Of a stretch of 13,609 nt of DNA, positions 7,379 through 13,609 are shown piece after piece. This stretch comes from Methylovulum sp. (GTDB lineage: Bacteria > Pseudomonadota > Gammaproteobacteria > Methylococcales > Methylomonadaceae), in contig JACXTQ010000362.1 in assembly GCA_016919605.1 (NCBI GenBank), forward strand, positions 1 to 13,609. Reading direction: 5' to 3'. The notes under the pieces were generated by a model. That model ran no database searches. It was not told the DNA's origin and saw only the letters and a program-made list of their open reading frames with translations. The position numbers and the translations under genes are program-made. Within the stretch, counting starts at the first letter, position 1. Each line of letters opens with the position of its first letter.

Positions 7379-7581
7379 TGCAACTGGCAAAGTTAAGATG
7401 GCAATGCCGCCGGGGTAGCCTGGAGCTGGATTTGCTGCTTAAGCACTATCTGGACAGCGCCTATTTGCAAGCCGATAGTGATGAACAAGCCCGGTTTGCC
7501 AAACTACTGGAGCTTGATGATGAGGCCTTGTTGGCGGTATTTGTCAACAACCGCCTGTCATCAGGGCAGTTAGGCTTATAG
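7378..7581 (+). CDS. sdhE: SdhE/YgfY-type FAD assembly factor
   Basis: Small soluble factor (67 aa here) that helps attach FAD covalently to SdhA; mitochondrial SDHAF2 is its relative. Seen: LRWQCRRGSLELD with the family RGxxE signature at Arg12-Gly13-Glu16, then a helical acidic body (FAKLLELDDEALLAVF) of the expected length, though slightly short at the C-terminus. The start overlaps the sdhB stop in a TAATG arrangement, typical of translational coupling, so it is produced together with complex II. In E. coli the gene lies away from sdhCDAB, so the operon placement supports the function. About 119 bp without a gene follow, with only weak short palindromes. Confidence 0.92.
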   Translation: MQLAKLRWQCRRGSLELDLLLKHYLDSAYLQADSDEQARFAKLLELDDEALLAVFVNNRLSSGQLGL

Positions 7582-7700
7582 CCTATACGGCAAGTAAGCC
7601 GGAACCCTAAAAACCTCTAAAAACTTACGGTATTCATTAGCGGGCAACCAAAAAAATGCTAAACTTAGCAGGTTAATCTTAACTTGAGGGTATAGGAACC

Positions 7701-8363
7701 ATGAGCGTTGACTTAATCCGTGAACTGGCCGCTGAGGTGCAAGAGAACACCGATGCCAATCTGCTGACACTCTATATACTGGAGGCTGTAGCCCGACCGC
7801 CCGCTGCAACCAACGTGGCGCGTATCGGCGGAGTACCCATAGGCATAACGCCCGCCACTTGGCCGCGCCTTAATGGTTTGCCTATGGCCCATCTGCTGAC
7901 CATCGACTTGGACGAAATGCCGGAATTGAAAACCGACACCCTCGCCAACGCACGGGCGGTCGCGCTGTTTATCAGTGACCGCATAGAAAACGAAGCCTTT
8001 GAACCCCATACCCCAGAAACTGCCATAGTCGCCCTATCCCAAGATGACATTGACCAAGGCGAGCCATCCGAAATGCTTCGGGAAGACGACGACCTCGCCA
8101 GCAGTTACCAGCTAACGCCGGTCAAAGTCCCTGAAACGGTGTTTGAGGAGCCAGAAGACTATGATGAAGAAAACCCCCTAGCGCAATTAAGGGACGCGGT
8201 ATTCTCCGCCTCTTATGCCGCAGGCAAGCCCTTATGGCTGCAATCGGAAGAACATGAAGGGCACTTCCTGTTGCAGTTTGATGAAGCCTTCATTGACACC
8301 AACCTAGGTGATGCGGGGGTTATGTATGTGTTTGCCGATACGGCATTTTGGCAGTGCCATTAA
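7701..8363 (+). CDS. DUF1963 / YwqG-like protein of unknown function
   Basis: 220 aa, strongly acidic, with no signal peptide or membrane segment. It carries the DUF1963 layout. An N-terminal half has GGVPIGITPATWPRLNGLPM (43-62) followed by HLLTIDLDEMPEL, and a middle part has ETAIVALSQDDID. The C-terminus has LLQFDEAFIDTNLGDAGVMYVFAD (about 190-213) and ends FWQCH. These GG-P-WP and GDAG-Y-F segments are typical of YwqG-like proteins, whose biochemical role is not established. It starts at ATG 7701 with GAGG and AGGA upstream. It lies 119 bp after sdhE on the same strand and 45 bp before the small antitoxin gene. No functional link with complex II can be read from the sequence. Confidence 0.8.
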   Translation: MSVDLIRELAAEVQENTDANLLTLYILEAVARPPAATNVARIGGVPIGITPATWPRLNGLPMAHLLTIDLDEMPELKTDTLANARAVALFISDRIENEAFEPHTPETAIVALSQDDIDQGEPSEMLREDDDLASSYQLTPVKVPETVFEEPEDYDEENPLAQLRDAVFSASYAAGKPLWLQSEEHEGHFLLQFDEAFIDTNLGDAGVMYVFADTAFWQCH

Positions 8364-8408
8364 ACTAGAATACCCTATCAATAACTGTTTAAGTGCCAAG
8401 AGGCCGAC

Positions 8409-8621
8409 ATGGACATTGCCGAACATAAGCTACATTTATTCCGTCAAATTGATACTTTGCCGGAAGAATCGTTAATAGAATTGCAACAAATTATTTCTCG
8501 GCTACAGCTTGCGAAAAAAACTTCCGCACCACGTCAGTTTGGCTGTATGAAAGGCCTCGTGGTTTATATGGCGGATGATTTTGACGCGCCGTTGGAAGAC
8601 TTTCAGGAGTATATGCACTAA
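8409..8621 (+). CDS. DUF2281-type (VapB-like) antitoxin without an adjacent toxin
   Basis: 70 aa. The N-terminal helix (IDTLPEESLIELQQIISRLQ, about 14-33) and the C-terminal tail (FGCMKGLVVYMADDFDAPLEDFQEYM) match the DUF2281 antitoxins that normally precede a PIN-domain VapC-like toxin. The acidic tail is the part expected to wrap around the toxin. The start has AGG five bases upstream. Downstream on this strand only 54 bp remain before the convergent gene, and no PIN start (an LLDTH-like motif) is present in any frame. The toxin has therefore been lost or was never there. The nearest PIN-like gene is convergent, not co-transcribed. The family call is from memory of the tail motif. Confidence 0.75.
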   Translation: MDIAEHKLHLFRQIDTLPEESLIELQQIISRLQLAKKTSAPRQFGCMKGLVVYMADDFDAPLEDFQEYMH

Positions 8622-8675
8622 CTTGATCGGTCTCACATAGAACGGCTTGGATTAAGTGCCGAACTTTTTAAGCGG

Positions 8676-9383
8676 CTATACGGCTATTTGGCATTCCGCC
8701 AATGCCCATTCGAGGCTAGTGACCATTTTTGCGTTGACCGATTGTAGTTCTTTAGCAATCAAAGGGCTTTCTGGCTTCCCATAATCATGGGTATTCGCAG
8801 TAACAAAACATATTATGCCGTTATATCCCAAATTTCTCACTTGCTCGGCAACATCCAAAAACGCTTCAAAAATCAAACAATCCTTCGCTTCTTTACCCTG
8901 TTTCGAGGGAGGTAGACTATTTAAAACCCTGTCCATGGCTTTTAAAGCATGAACATTTTCTTTTTTTACCAACTGACAATGACTTAAGAGATTTTCTGAG
9001 AGCCTTTCAAGATGCCTAGGCAAATCTAAATCGATAATTTTATGACCATGAACATGGTCTATAGCCAACACCACATTAGCTGCGGCAACCAGTTTTTCAC
9101 GGCCATGCTCAAGCTTTTTGATTTCCTTTTCCAATTCTTGCCTGACGTTGCCAATATTCGTCCGCCATTCGTATTGCACCGTTTCGCTAGCCAATAACCA
9201 CAGCTCATGAGGTTGCTGTTCCGCTATTTTAAGCAAATCCAATGCGGAACGAATTGTTCTGACGGAAATATTTTCCCGATAAGGTGAGCGCAAAATATCT
9301 AAAAAAATACAAGTGTCGAAAAACAGCAGCGGTGCTGTAGAATGGCTAATATCTTGGCTAATAGCGGCTGGAGAGACAAACAA
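8676..9383 (-). CDS. PIN-like nuclease domain protein (second gene of a two-gene cassette)
   Basis: About 235 aa. It looks like a PIN-like (DUF4935-type) fold. LLFFDTCIFLDIL near the N-terminus carries Asp23 and Asp29; ASETVQYEW has acidic Glu67 and Glu72; a charged helical middle (about 80-155) follows; then KDCLIFEAFLD with Asp168 and CFVTANTHDYG with Asn197 and Asp200. The ordered acidic residues fit a Mg-dependent RNase active site. There is no ATG near the N-terminus. TTG 9381-9383 is preferred because GGGGGA lies about six bases upstream and it starts two bases after the preceding gene's stop; another in-frame TTG at 9419 would overlap that gene by 34 bases. Translation is likely coupled to the upstream gene. 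Nuclease activity and substrate are inferred. Confidence 0.75.
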   Translation of the reverse strand: MFVSPAAISQDISHSTAPLLFFDTCIFLDILRSPYRENISVRTIRSALDLLKIAEQQPHELWLLASETVQYEWRTNIGNVRQELEKEIKKLEHGREKLVAAANVVLAIDHVHGHKIIDLDLPRHLERLSENLLSHCQLVKKENVHALKAMDRVLNSLPPSKQGKEAKDCLIFEAFLDVAEQVRNLGYNGIICFVTANTHDYGKPESPLIAKELQSVNAKMVTSLEWALAECQIAV

Positions 9384-9385
9384 AA

Positions 9386-10030
9386 TTATTCCCCCGTGAC
9401 AAAATCCAGCAAATCGCAACCGTATTCAAACTCAAAAGCCAATTTATCCGCCCATTCTTCAGACCACCCCTGCTCTATTAAAATAGCTTTTAGAATATCA
9501 TCATACAATTTGACCTTAGAATGCTGCGCAGCTGATAAAAACTCAAACCACATTTTTTTATCATTAGGATGGGCATTACCAGTAAACTTATTCGCACGGC
9601 TAGAAAAGCGCCGTAATGCCTCCGCCGCCTCATTACCCACAATCTCTTCTAAAACTATTTGGTCTTCGGTTAATTGGACACGAATAGACGTATCTTTGCA
9701 GGCAGGATCGACAAGGTTTTCTTTAAAATCAATTAACAGCCTATTATATTCATCTACACTTAGCTGATGAGAAGCTATAGGGATGATATTCGGCACATAC
9801 CACCGCCCAGTATCATTCTGAAATAAAGTCAGGCTCGCATTGATAATGCCATCTGCACCAATGTACTCAAAAACAAAAGCCTTTTCTTTAAAGTATTTGG
9901 CATGTTCTTCACGTTCAACATTCCGTTTCCAGCTACCCGCACGGTTTAAACAATACCCAGTCAATTGCCCGACAAAGCGCTCAATATCGTAACCGTTAAG
10001 ATCAATATACAAATTCCGAAAGGTTTTCAT
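9386..10030 (-). CDS. Unrecognised 214-aa protein, first gene of the PIN-like cassette
   Basis: I do not recognise a named family. From ATG 10028-10030 (GAGGA with eight bases to the start) the product is 214 aa. An upstream in-frame start at 10087 would lie on the likely -10 box and is rejected. Seen: N-terminal MKTFRNLYIDLNG; an aromatic and charged stretch with NRAGSWKRN and YFKEKAFVFEYI; GRWYVPNIIPIASHQLSVDEYN (about 76-96); a likely alpha/beta part to residue 130; then a helical C-terminal half with FSSRANKFTGNAHPNDKKMW and a final EEWADKLAFEFEYG. There is no signal peptide, membrane span or known catalytic motif. The tight spacing to the PIN-like gene suggests an antitoxin, regulator or complex partner. 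The region is AT-rich relative to sdh and dnaK. Confidence 0.78.
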   Translation of the reverse strand: MKTFRNLYIDLNGYDIERFVGQLTGYCLNRAGSWKRNVEREEHAKYFKEKAFVFEYIGADGIINASLTLFQNDTGRWYVPNIIPIASHQLSVDEYNRLLIDFKENLVDPACKDTSIRVQLTEDQIVLEEIVGNEAAEALRRFSSRANKFTGNAHPNDKKMWFEFLSAAQHSKVKLYDDILKAILIEQGWSEEWADKLAFEFEYGCDLLDFVTGE

Positions 10031-10085
10031 CTTGTTTGTCCTCAATGAAATTGTTGACTGGAATGGGCTAATAAAATCTGTCGCC

Positions 10086-10115
10086 ATTATATTCCATTGT
10101 TAATGCGTAATTTAT
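10086..10115 (-). promoter_or_regulatory. Candidate promoter for the two-gene cassette
   Basis: The minus strand has a perfect TATAAT at 10086-10091 in a TGGAATATAATGG context, about 56 bases before the cassette start codon. No convincing -35 is seen at 16-18 bases; the upstream part is only A+T-rich. The position supports the shorter start at 10030. Confidence 0.4.
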
Positions 10116-10201
10116 TCTTACGAAGCTGGTTATAAACTCATCAATAAAGACAGCCCATGGTTGATAGCTCTATGCAGCTTAACTGGCTTCACCCTCTGTA
10201 T
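10088..10201. other. AT-rich spacer with a long imperfect inverted repeat
   Basis: No gene seen. GAAGCTGGTTA near 10122-10132 and TAACTGGCTTC near 10180-10190 are inverse copies (9 of 11), enclosing about 47 bases. Within them ATCAA and TTGAT also face each other. No T-run follows on the minus strand, so it is not a clear terminator for the gene at 10202-10759. Confidence 0.35.
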
Positions 10202-10759
10202 TTATATACTCACACAATCAACCTGTTCATAAAAAAAAGAATCAAAAAAAGCAGTCGGTAAATCATTATCATCCAAAAAGCCGAAGTGTGTGCCAATACA
10301 GCGACCAACATGAATCAAAGGCCCCGCAGCCCCAACACCACCAGCATACCCTAATGCCACAATTTCAGTTCTCAAGGCTTGCCCCACAAAGCCGTGCTTT
10401 GTAAGATACCCAACAATAAACACATCAGCCAAGCACCTTGGCAAGGATGAATTTACATGACAGCGATACCATTGGTAAAGAAAAATTCTTGAAAATCGAC
10501 CCAGTGGATCATCTTTCAATAGCTCAATCTCTGATATATTTAATAGAGCAATATTGAACTGATTAACACCCAAAGGATAACACCATGTATTTACTCCACC
10601 AGATGCAAACCCCAGTGCCATCAAAAAAGCCTCAAAATCCCTAAGATCACCGCCACCCCCTTGACGAAAATTGAGATAATGTTGCATTACATTAAAAAAA
10701 TTATGATCAGCTGGCACTTTATTTCCTACTAACTGTTGACCCCATAAATATAATGGCAT
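10202..10759 (-). CDS. Unrecognised 185-aa protein, AT-rich orphan
   Basis: I do not recognise the family. ATG 10757-10759 is preceded by AGGA with seven bases to the start, which supports a real gene. Seen: an aromatic, Asn/Gln-rich N-terminus (MPLYLWGQQLVGNK, then HNFFNVMQHYLNFRQGGGG at about 19-37); a middle with WCYPLGVNQFNIALLNI; FSRIFLYQWYRCHVN (89-103); a glycine-rich hydrophobic stretch at about 137-153 (LGYAGGVGAAGPLIHVG); and an acidic-aromatic end. There are five cysteines, no signal peptide and no clear full-length membrane helix. It sits alone between the dnaK terminator and the PIN-like cassette, on the same strand as both. Base composition differs from dnaK. The function is unknown; the genomic setting suggests accessory DNA. 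Confidence 0.65.
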   Translation of the reverse strand: MPLYLWGQQLVGNKVPADHNFFNVMQHYLNFRQGGGGDLRDFEAFLMALGFASGGVNTWCYPLGVNQFNIALLNISEIELLKDDPLGRFSRIFLYQWYRCHVNSSLPRCLADVFIVGYLTKHGFVGQALRTEIVALGYAGGVGAAGPLIHVGRCIGTHFGFLDDNDLPTAFFDSFFYEQVDCVSI

Positions 10760-10811
10760 AGTTACATCCTATAGCATATCGCTACTAAAAATAGAAAAAT
10801 TCACAATCAAC

Positions 10812-10852
10812 AAAAAAAGCCGGAAGCCATCCATAAGGACAGCTGCCGGCTT
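10812..10852 (-). terminator. Intrinsic terminator downstream of dnaK
   Basis: Read on the minus strand, AAGCCGG (10846-10852) pairs with CCGGCTT (10817-10823). The stem continues through AGCTGTCC/GGATGGCT, including two G-U pairs, to a TTAT loop, with a single C-T mismatch between the two parts. A run of Ts (10812-10818, As on the plus strand) follows the stem directly. It starts 44 bases after the dnaK stop and should end the grpE-dnaK transcript. A smaller GGTTA/TAACC repeat lies at 10865-10885. Confidence 0.9.
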
Positions 10853-10895
10853 CGGTAAGAATCAGGTTAACGTGTGAGGCTAACCCAAGCGCACC

Positions 10896-12824
10896 TTACT
10901 TCTTGTCATCATTCACTTCTTCAAACTCGGCATCAACTACGCCATCATCGGCGGCGTGGTGGCTATCGTCCGTGTGGCTGTGGGCTTCGCCGCCTTCTGC
11001 CGCGCCTTTTTGGGCATAAACGCGTTCGGCCAATTTGCCGGAGATTTCGGTCAAGGCATTGGTTTTGGCTTCGATGTCGTCTTTGTCGTCACCTTTCAGG
11101 GCCGCTTTCAACGCTTCCACTGCGTGTTCGATTTCGGTTTTTTCTTGGCTGCTGACTTGGTCGCCCAATTCTTTCACGGACTTTTCGGTCGCATGGATCA
11201 TGGTGTCGGCGTGGTTACGCGCATGAACCAGTTCAGTCAATTTACGGTCTTCATCGGCATGGGCTTCGGCATCTTTAATCATGCGTTCGACTTCGTCATC
11301 GGACAAACCGCTGGAGGCTTTAATCACGATGGATTGTTTTTTGCCGGTCGCTTTGTCTTTGGCCGACACGTTTAAGATACCGTTGGCATCAATGTCAAAC
11401 GACACTTCAACTTGTGGCACGCCGCGTGGTGCAGGCGGGATGTCCGCCAAGTCAAAACGGCCCAAGGATTTGTTGGCCGAAGCTTTTTCACGCTCACCTT
11501 GCAACACATGCACGGTCACTGCGGTTTGGTTGTCGTCGGCAGTCGAGAACACTTGTGAGGCGTTGGTCGGGATAGTGGTGTTCTTCTCGATCAACTTGGT
11601 CATCACGCCACCTAGGGTTTCGATACCCAAGGATAGCGGGATAACGTCCAGCAACAACACGTCCTTAACTTCGCCGCCCAAAACACCCGCTTGGATAGCC
11701 GCACCTAAAGCCACGGCTTCGTCAGGGTTAACGTCTTTGCGTGGTTCTTGGCCAAAAATGGTTTTGACCATTTCTTGGACTTTCGGCATACGGGTTTGAC
11801 CGCCGACCAAGATTACGTCATTGATGTCTTTTGCAGACAAACCGGCATCTTTCAGCGCCATTTGGCAAGGGCCTTTAGTGCGGTTAATCAGCTCTTCCAC
11901 CAACGCTTCCAATTTGGCGCGGGTCAGTTTGACGTTCAAATGTTTCGGGCCGGTGGCATCAGCGGTGATGTAAGGCAAGTTAACATCGGTTTGTTGGCTG
12001 GAAGACAATTCGATCTTGGCTTTTTCCGCCGCTTCTTTTAAACGTTGCAACGCTAATGGATCGTTATGGACATCCACGCCAGTGTCTTTTTTGAACTCTT
12101 CCGCCAAATATTCGATAACGCGTGAGTCAAAGTCTTCGCCACCTAAGAAGGTGTCGCCGTTGGTCGCCAATACTTCAAATTGGTGTTCGCCATCAATTTC
12201 GGCAATTTCGATGATGGAAATGTCGAACGTACCACCGCCTAAGTCATACACGGCAATTTTGGTATCGCCTTTGGGCTTGTCCATACCGAACGCCAATGCG
12301 GCGGCAGTTGGCTCGTTGATGATACGTTTAACGTCCAGACCTGCAATGCGTCCGGCATCTTTGGTCGCTTGGCGTTGCGAGTCGTTAAAATACGCAGGCA
12401 CGGTGATGACCGCTTCGGTGACGGTTTCACCTAAGTAGGCTTCGGCATCTTTCTTCATTTTCATCAAAACACGGGCGGAAATTTCCGGCGCGGCCATTTT
12501 TTTGCCGTGGACTTCAACCCACGCATCGCCATTGTTGGCCTCAACGATGTTGTAAGGCACCATTTTGATGTCTTTTTGTACGACATCATCTTTAAAGCGG
12601 CGGCCTATCAGACGTTTGATGGCGAACAAGGTGTTTTTGGGGTTGGTGACGGCTTGGCGTTTGGCCGATTGTCCAACCAACACTTCATCATCGCTGCTAA
12701 AAGCGATAATGGATGGGGTGGTACGCGCACCTTCGCTGTTTTCGATTACTTTGGCGACACCGTTTTCCAGTACCGCGACACAGGAATTGGTGGTTCCTAA
12801 ATCTATGCCAATTATTTTAGCCAT
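10896..12824 (-). CDS. dnaK: Chaperone DnaK (Hsp70)
   Basis: ATP-driven cytosolic Hsp70 that binds unfolded polypeptides, working with DnaJ and the exchange factor GrpE. 642 aa, full length. Seen in order: GIDLGTTNSCVAV (6-18), Lys70 in NTLFAIKRLIG, VPAYFNDSQRQATKDAG, NEPTAAALAFG, YDLGGGTFDISI and ILVGGQTRMPKVQ. These are followed by the interdomain linker DVLLLDVIPLSLGIETLGG, the substrate-binding domain (RGVPQVEVSFDIDANGIL) and the helical lid with a His/Asp-rich tail containing the EEV-like end FEEVNDDKK. The ATG has GGAG seven bases upstream. It lies 131 bp after grpE with its own sigma32-like promoter and is closed by a strong terminator. No dnaJ follows within the window, which is unusual for this group. 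Confidence 0.98.
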   Translation of the reverse strand: MAKIIGIDLGTTNSCVAVLENGVAKVIENSEGARTTPSIIAFSSDDEVLVGQSAKRQAVTNPKNTLFAIKRLIGRRFKDDVVQKDIKMVPYNIVEANNGDAWVEVHGKKMAAPEISARVLMKMKKDAEAYLGETVTEAVITVPAYFNDSQRQATKDAGRIAGLDVKRIINEPTAAALAFGMDKPKGDTKIAVYDLGGGTFDISIIEIAEIDGEHQFEVLATNGDTFLGGEDFDSRVIEYLAEEFKKDTGVDVHNDPLALQRLKEAAEKAKIELSSSQQTDVNLPYITADATGPKHLNVKLTRAKLEALVEELINRTKGPCQMALKDAGLSAKDINDVILVGGQTRMPKVQEMVKTIFGQEPRKDVNPDEAVALGAAIQAGVLGGEVKDVLLLDVIPLSLGIETLGGVMTKLIEKNTTIPTNASQVFSTADDNQTAVTVHVLQGEREKASANKSLGRFDLADIPPAPRGVPQVEVSFDIDANGILNVSAKDKATGKKQSIVIKASSGLSDDEVERMIKDAEAHADEDRKLTELVHARNHADTMIHATEKSVKELGDQVSSQEKTEIEHAVEALKAALKGDDKDDIEAKTNALTEISGKLAERVYAQKGAAEGGEAHSHTDDSHHAADDGVVDAEFEEVNDDKK

Positions 12825-12873
12825 TGAATTCTCCAGACTTGAATATGTTTAATGTGTTTGTTGTTATTGCACG

Positions 12874-12901
12874 ATATGAGGCTGTTTTTACTGATTTCAA
12901 G
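12874..12901 (-). promoter_or_regulatory. Sigma32-type heat-shock promoter for dnaK
   Basis: On the minus strand, CTTGAAA (12895-12901) is followed after 13 bases by CCTCATAT (12874-12881). The known sigma32 consensus is CTTGAAA, 11-16 bases, CCCCATnT; the -35 is perfect and the -10 differs at one position. Predicted initiation is near 12868, giving a leader of about 44 bases before the dnaK ATG. It lies in the grpE-dnaK gap, so dnaK can be induced separately from grpE. Confidence 0.75.
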
Positions 12902-12955
12902 CCTTCATTATCTATAATTGTTTAAGGTTATTGGGCAACAGGCACCGACCCTTCA

Positions 12956-13555
12956 TTAAGGCGCCTTAGCCACCACCACCATCGCCGGACGCAGCAAACG
13001 CCCGTTCAGCAAATAGCCTTTTTGGAACACGGTCACGACGGTATTCGGTTCGACCCCTTCCACCGCCTGCATAACCATCGCTTGATGGTGTTCGGCATTG
13101 AACGGCTGACCAACCGGATCAATCGTGACCACGTTAAATTTTGCCAAGGCGGCTTCAAATTGTTTGATGGTCAGTTCGCTGCCTTCGCGGAATTTTTGCA
13201 CTTGCTCATGGTCGCCGGTCGCCGCTTGCAGACCCAATACCAAGCTGTCCAGAACCGGCAACAGCTCTTTGGCAAAGCCGGTCAGGGCGAATTTATGCGC
13301 GTCTTCCAAATCTTTTTGGGTGCGCCGTTTCAGGTTTTCCATTTCCGCTTGGATACGCAGGGCTTTATCCCAATTGTCTTGGGCTTTGTGCTTGGCTTCT
13401 TCCAGCTCTTTTTTCAATTCGGCAATGGTGTATTCGTGTTCGCCGACTTCAGTGTGGGTGGCGGCCGCATCCGGCGCGGCTTCTGCTGGGGTTTCAGCTA
13501 TAGTGTCAACGTCAGCATCGGCCTGTGAAGCTGGAATTTCCTGCTCATTACTCAT
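12956..13555 (-). CDS. grpE: Nucleotide exchange factor GrpE
   Basis: Exchanges ADP for ATP on DnaK; acts as a homodimer. 199 aa, the usual size. Seen: an acidic, alanine-rich disordered N-terminus (1-38); a long charged coiled-coil (IAELKKELEEAKHKAQDNWDKAL, about 43-65) with the family segment RIQAEMENLKRR; FAKELLPVLDSL; and the C-terminal beta-domain with NAEHHQAM, NTVVTVFQKGYLLNGRLLRPAMVVVAK. It starts at ATG 13553-13555 with an AAGG/GAGA-rich region upstream. dnaK follows on the same strand. The 54 bases upstream within the window hold only a doubtful CCTCCATA heat-shock -10 and no CIRCE element. Confidence 0.97.
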   Translation of the reverse strand: MSNEQEIPASQADADVDTIAETPAEAAPDAAATHTEVGEHEYTIAELKKELEEAKHKAQDNWDKALRIQAEMENLKRRTQKDLEDAHKFALTGFAKELLPVLDSLVLGLQAATGDHEQVQKFREGSELTIKQFEAALAKFNVVTIDPVGQPFNAEHHQAMVMQAVEGVEPNTVVTVFQKGYLLNGRLLRPAMVVVAKAP

Positions 13556-13609
13556 TATCTCTACCTTGTTTGGATGTTTTATGGAGGGTTGTCGCCCCGC
13601 ACGGCAAAA

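Noticed and set aside
7658..7669. Palindrome GCTAA-AC-TTAGC followed by T7 on the minus strand, looking like a terminator
   Set aside because: No minus-strand gene lies upstream to need it, the stem is only five to six pairs, and on the plus strand no T-run follows.
10956..12438. Long open frames on the plus strand opposite dnaK (up to 172 codons)
   Set aside because: They are antisense shadows of the strongly biased dnaK coding frame with no ribosome sites or recognisable domains.
13556..13609. Sigma32-like promoter upstream of grpE
   Set aside because: A CCTCCATA box can be found, but the -35 (TTTTGCC) is a poor match and the window ends there.

Overview
The window reads as a chromosomal segment of a gammaproteobacterium. 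The evidence is the sdhCDAB-sdhE cluster with gamma-type SdhC and SdhD, a bacterial CCA-adding enzyme with an HD domain, YajQ, biosynthetic arginine decarboxylase SpeA, and grpE-dnaK with a sigma32-like promoter. The protein flavour would suit a methanotroph-type (Methylococcales) genome, but that is only an impression; no gene here proves it.

Layout. 1-3628 is read on the minus strand: cca (2396-3628), yajQ (1872-2354), a hicB-hicA toxin-antitoxin pair (1371-1839), then the 5' two-thirds of speA (1-1202, cut by the window edge). A 292-bp divergent spacer (3629-3920) separates this from a plus-strand run. That run is sdhC, sdhD, sdhA, sdhB and sdhE (3921-7581), then a DUF1963/YwqG-like acidic protein (7701-8363) and a small DUF2281-type antitoxin without its toxin (8409-8621). 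From about 8640 to 10800 the sequence becomes visibly AT-rich and all genes lie on the minus strand: a two-gene cassette (an unrecognised 214-residue protein followed by a PIN-like nuclease) and an unrecognised 185-residue protein. The window ends with dnaK (10896-12824) and grpE (12956-13555), both minus, with a strong intrinsic terminator after dnaK.

How the genes work together. SdhCDAB forms complex II, and SdhE, translationally coupled to sdhB, assists SdhA flavinylation. GrpE and DnaK are partners of the Hsp70 cycle; dnaJ is not next to dnaK here, and its usual place is occupied by the AT-rich block. Cca and YajQ are housekeeping. The accessory material (hicBA, the orphan antitoxin, the PIN-like cassette and the 185-residue orphan) sits in the gaps between conserved operons. 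The best candidate for something undescribed is the 8676-10030 two-gene cassette together with the unknown gene upstream of it (10202-10759).
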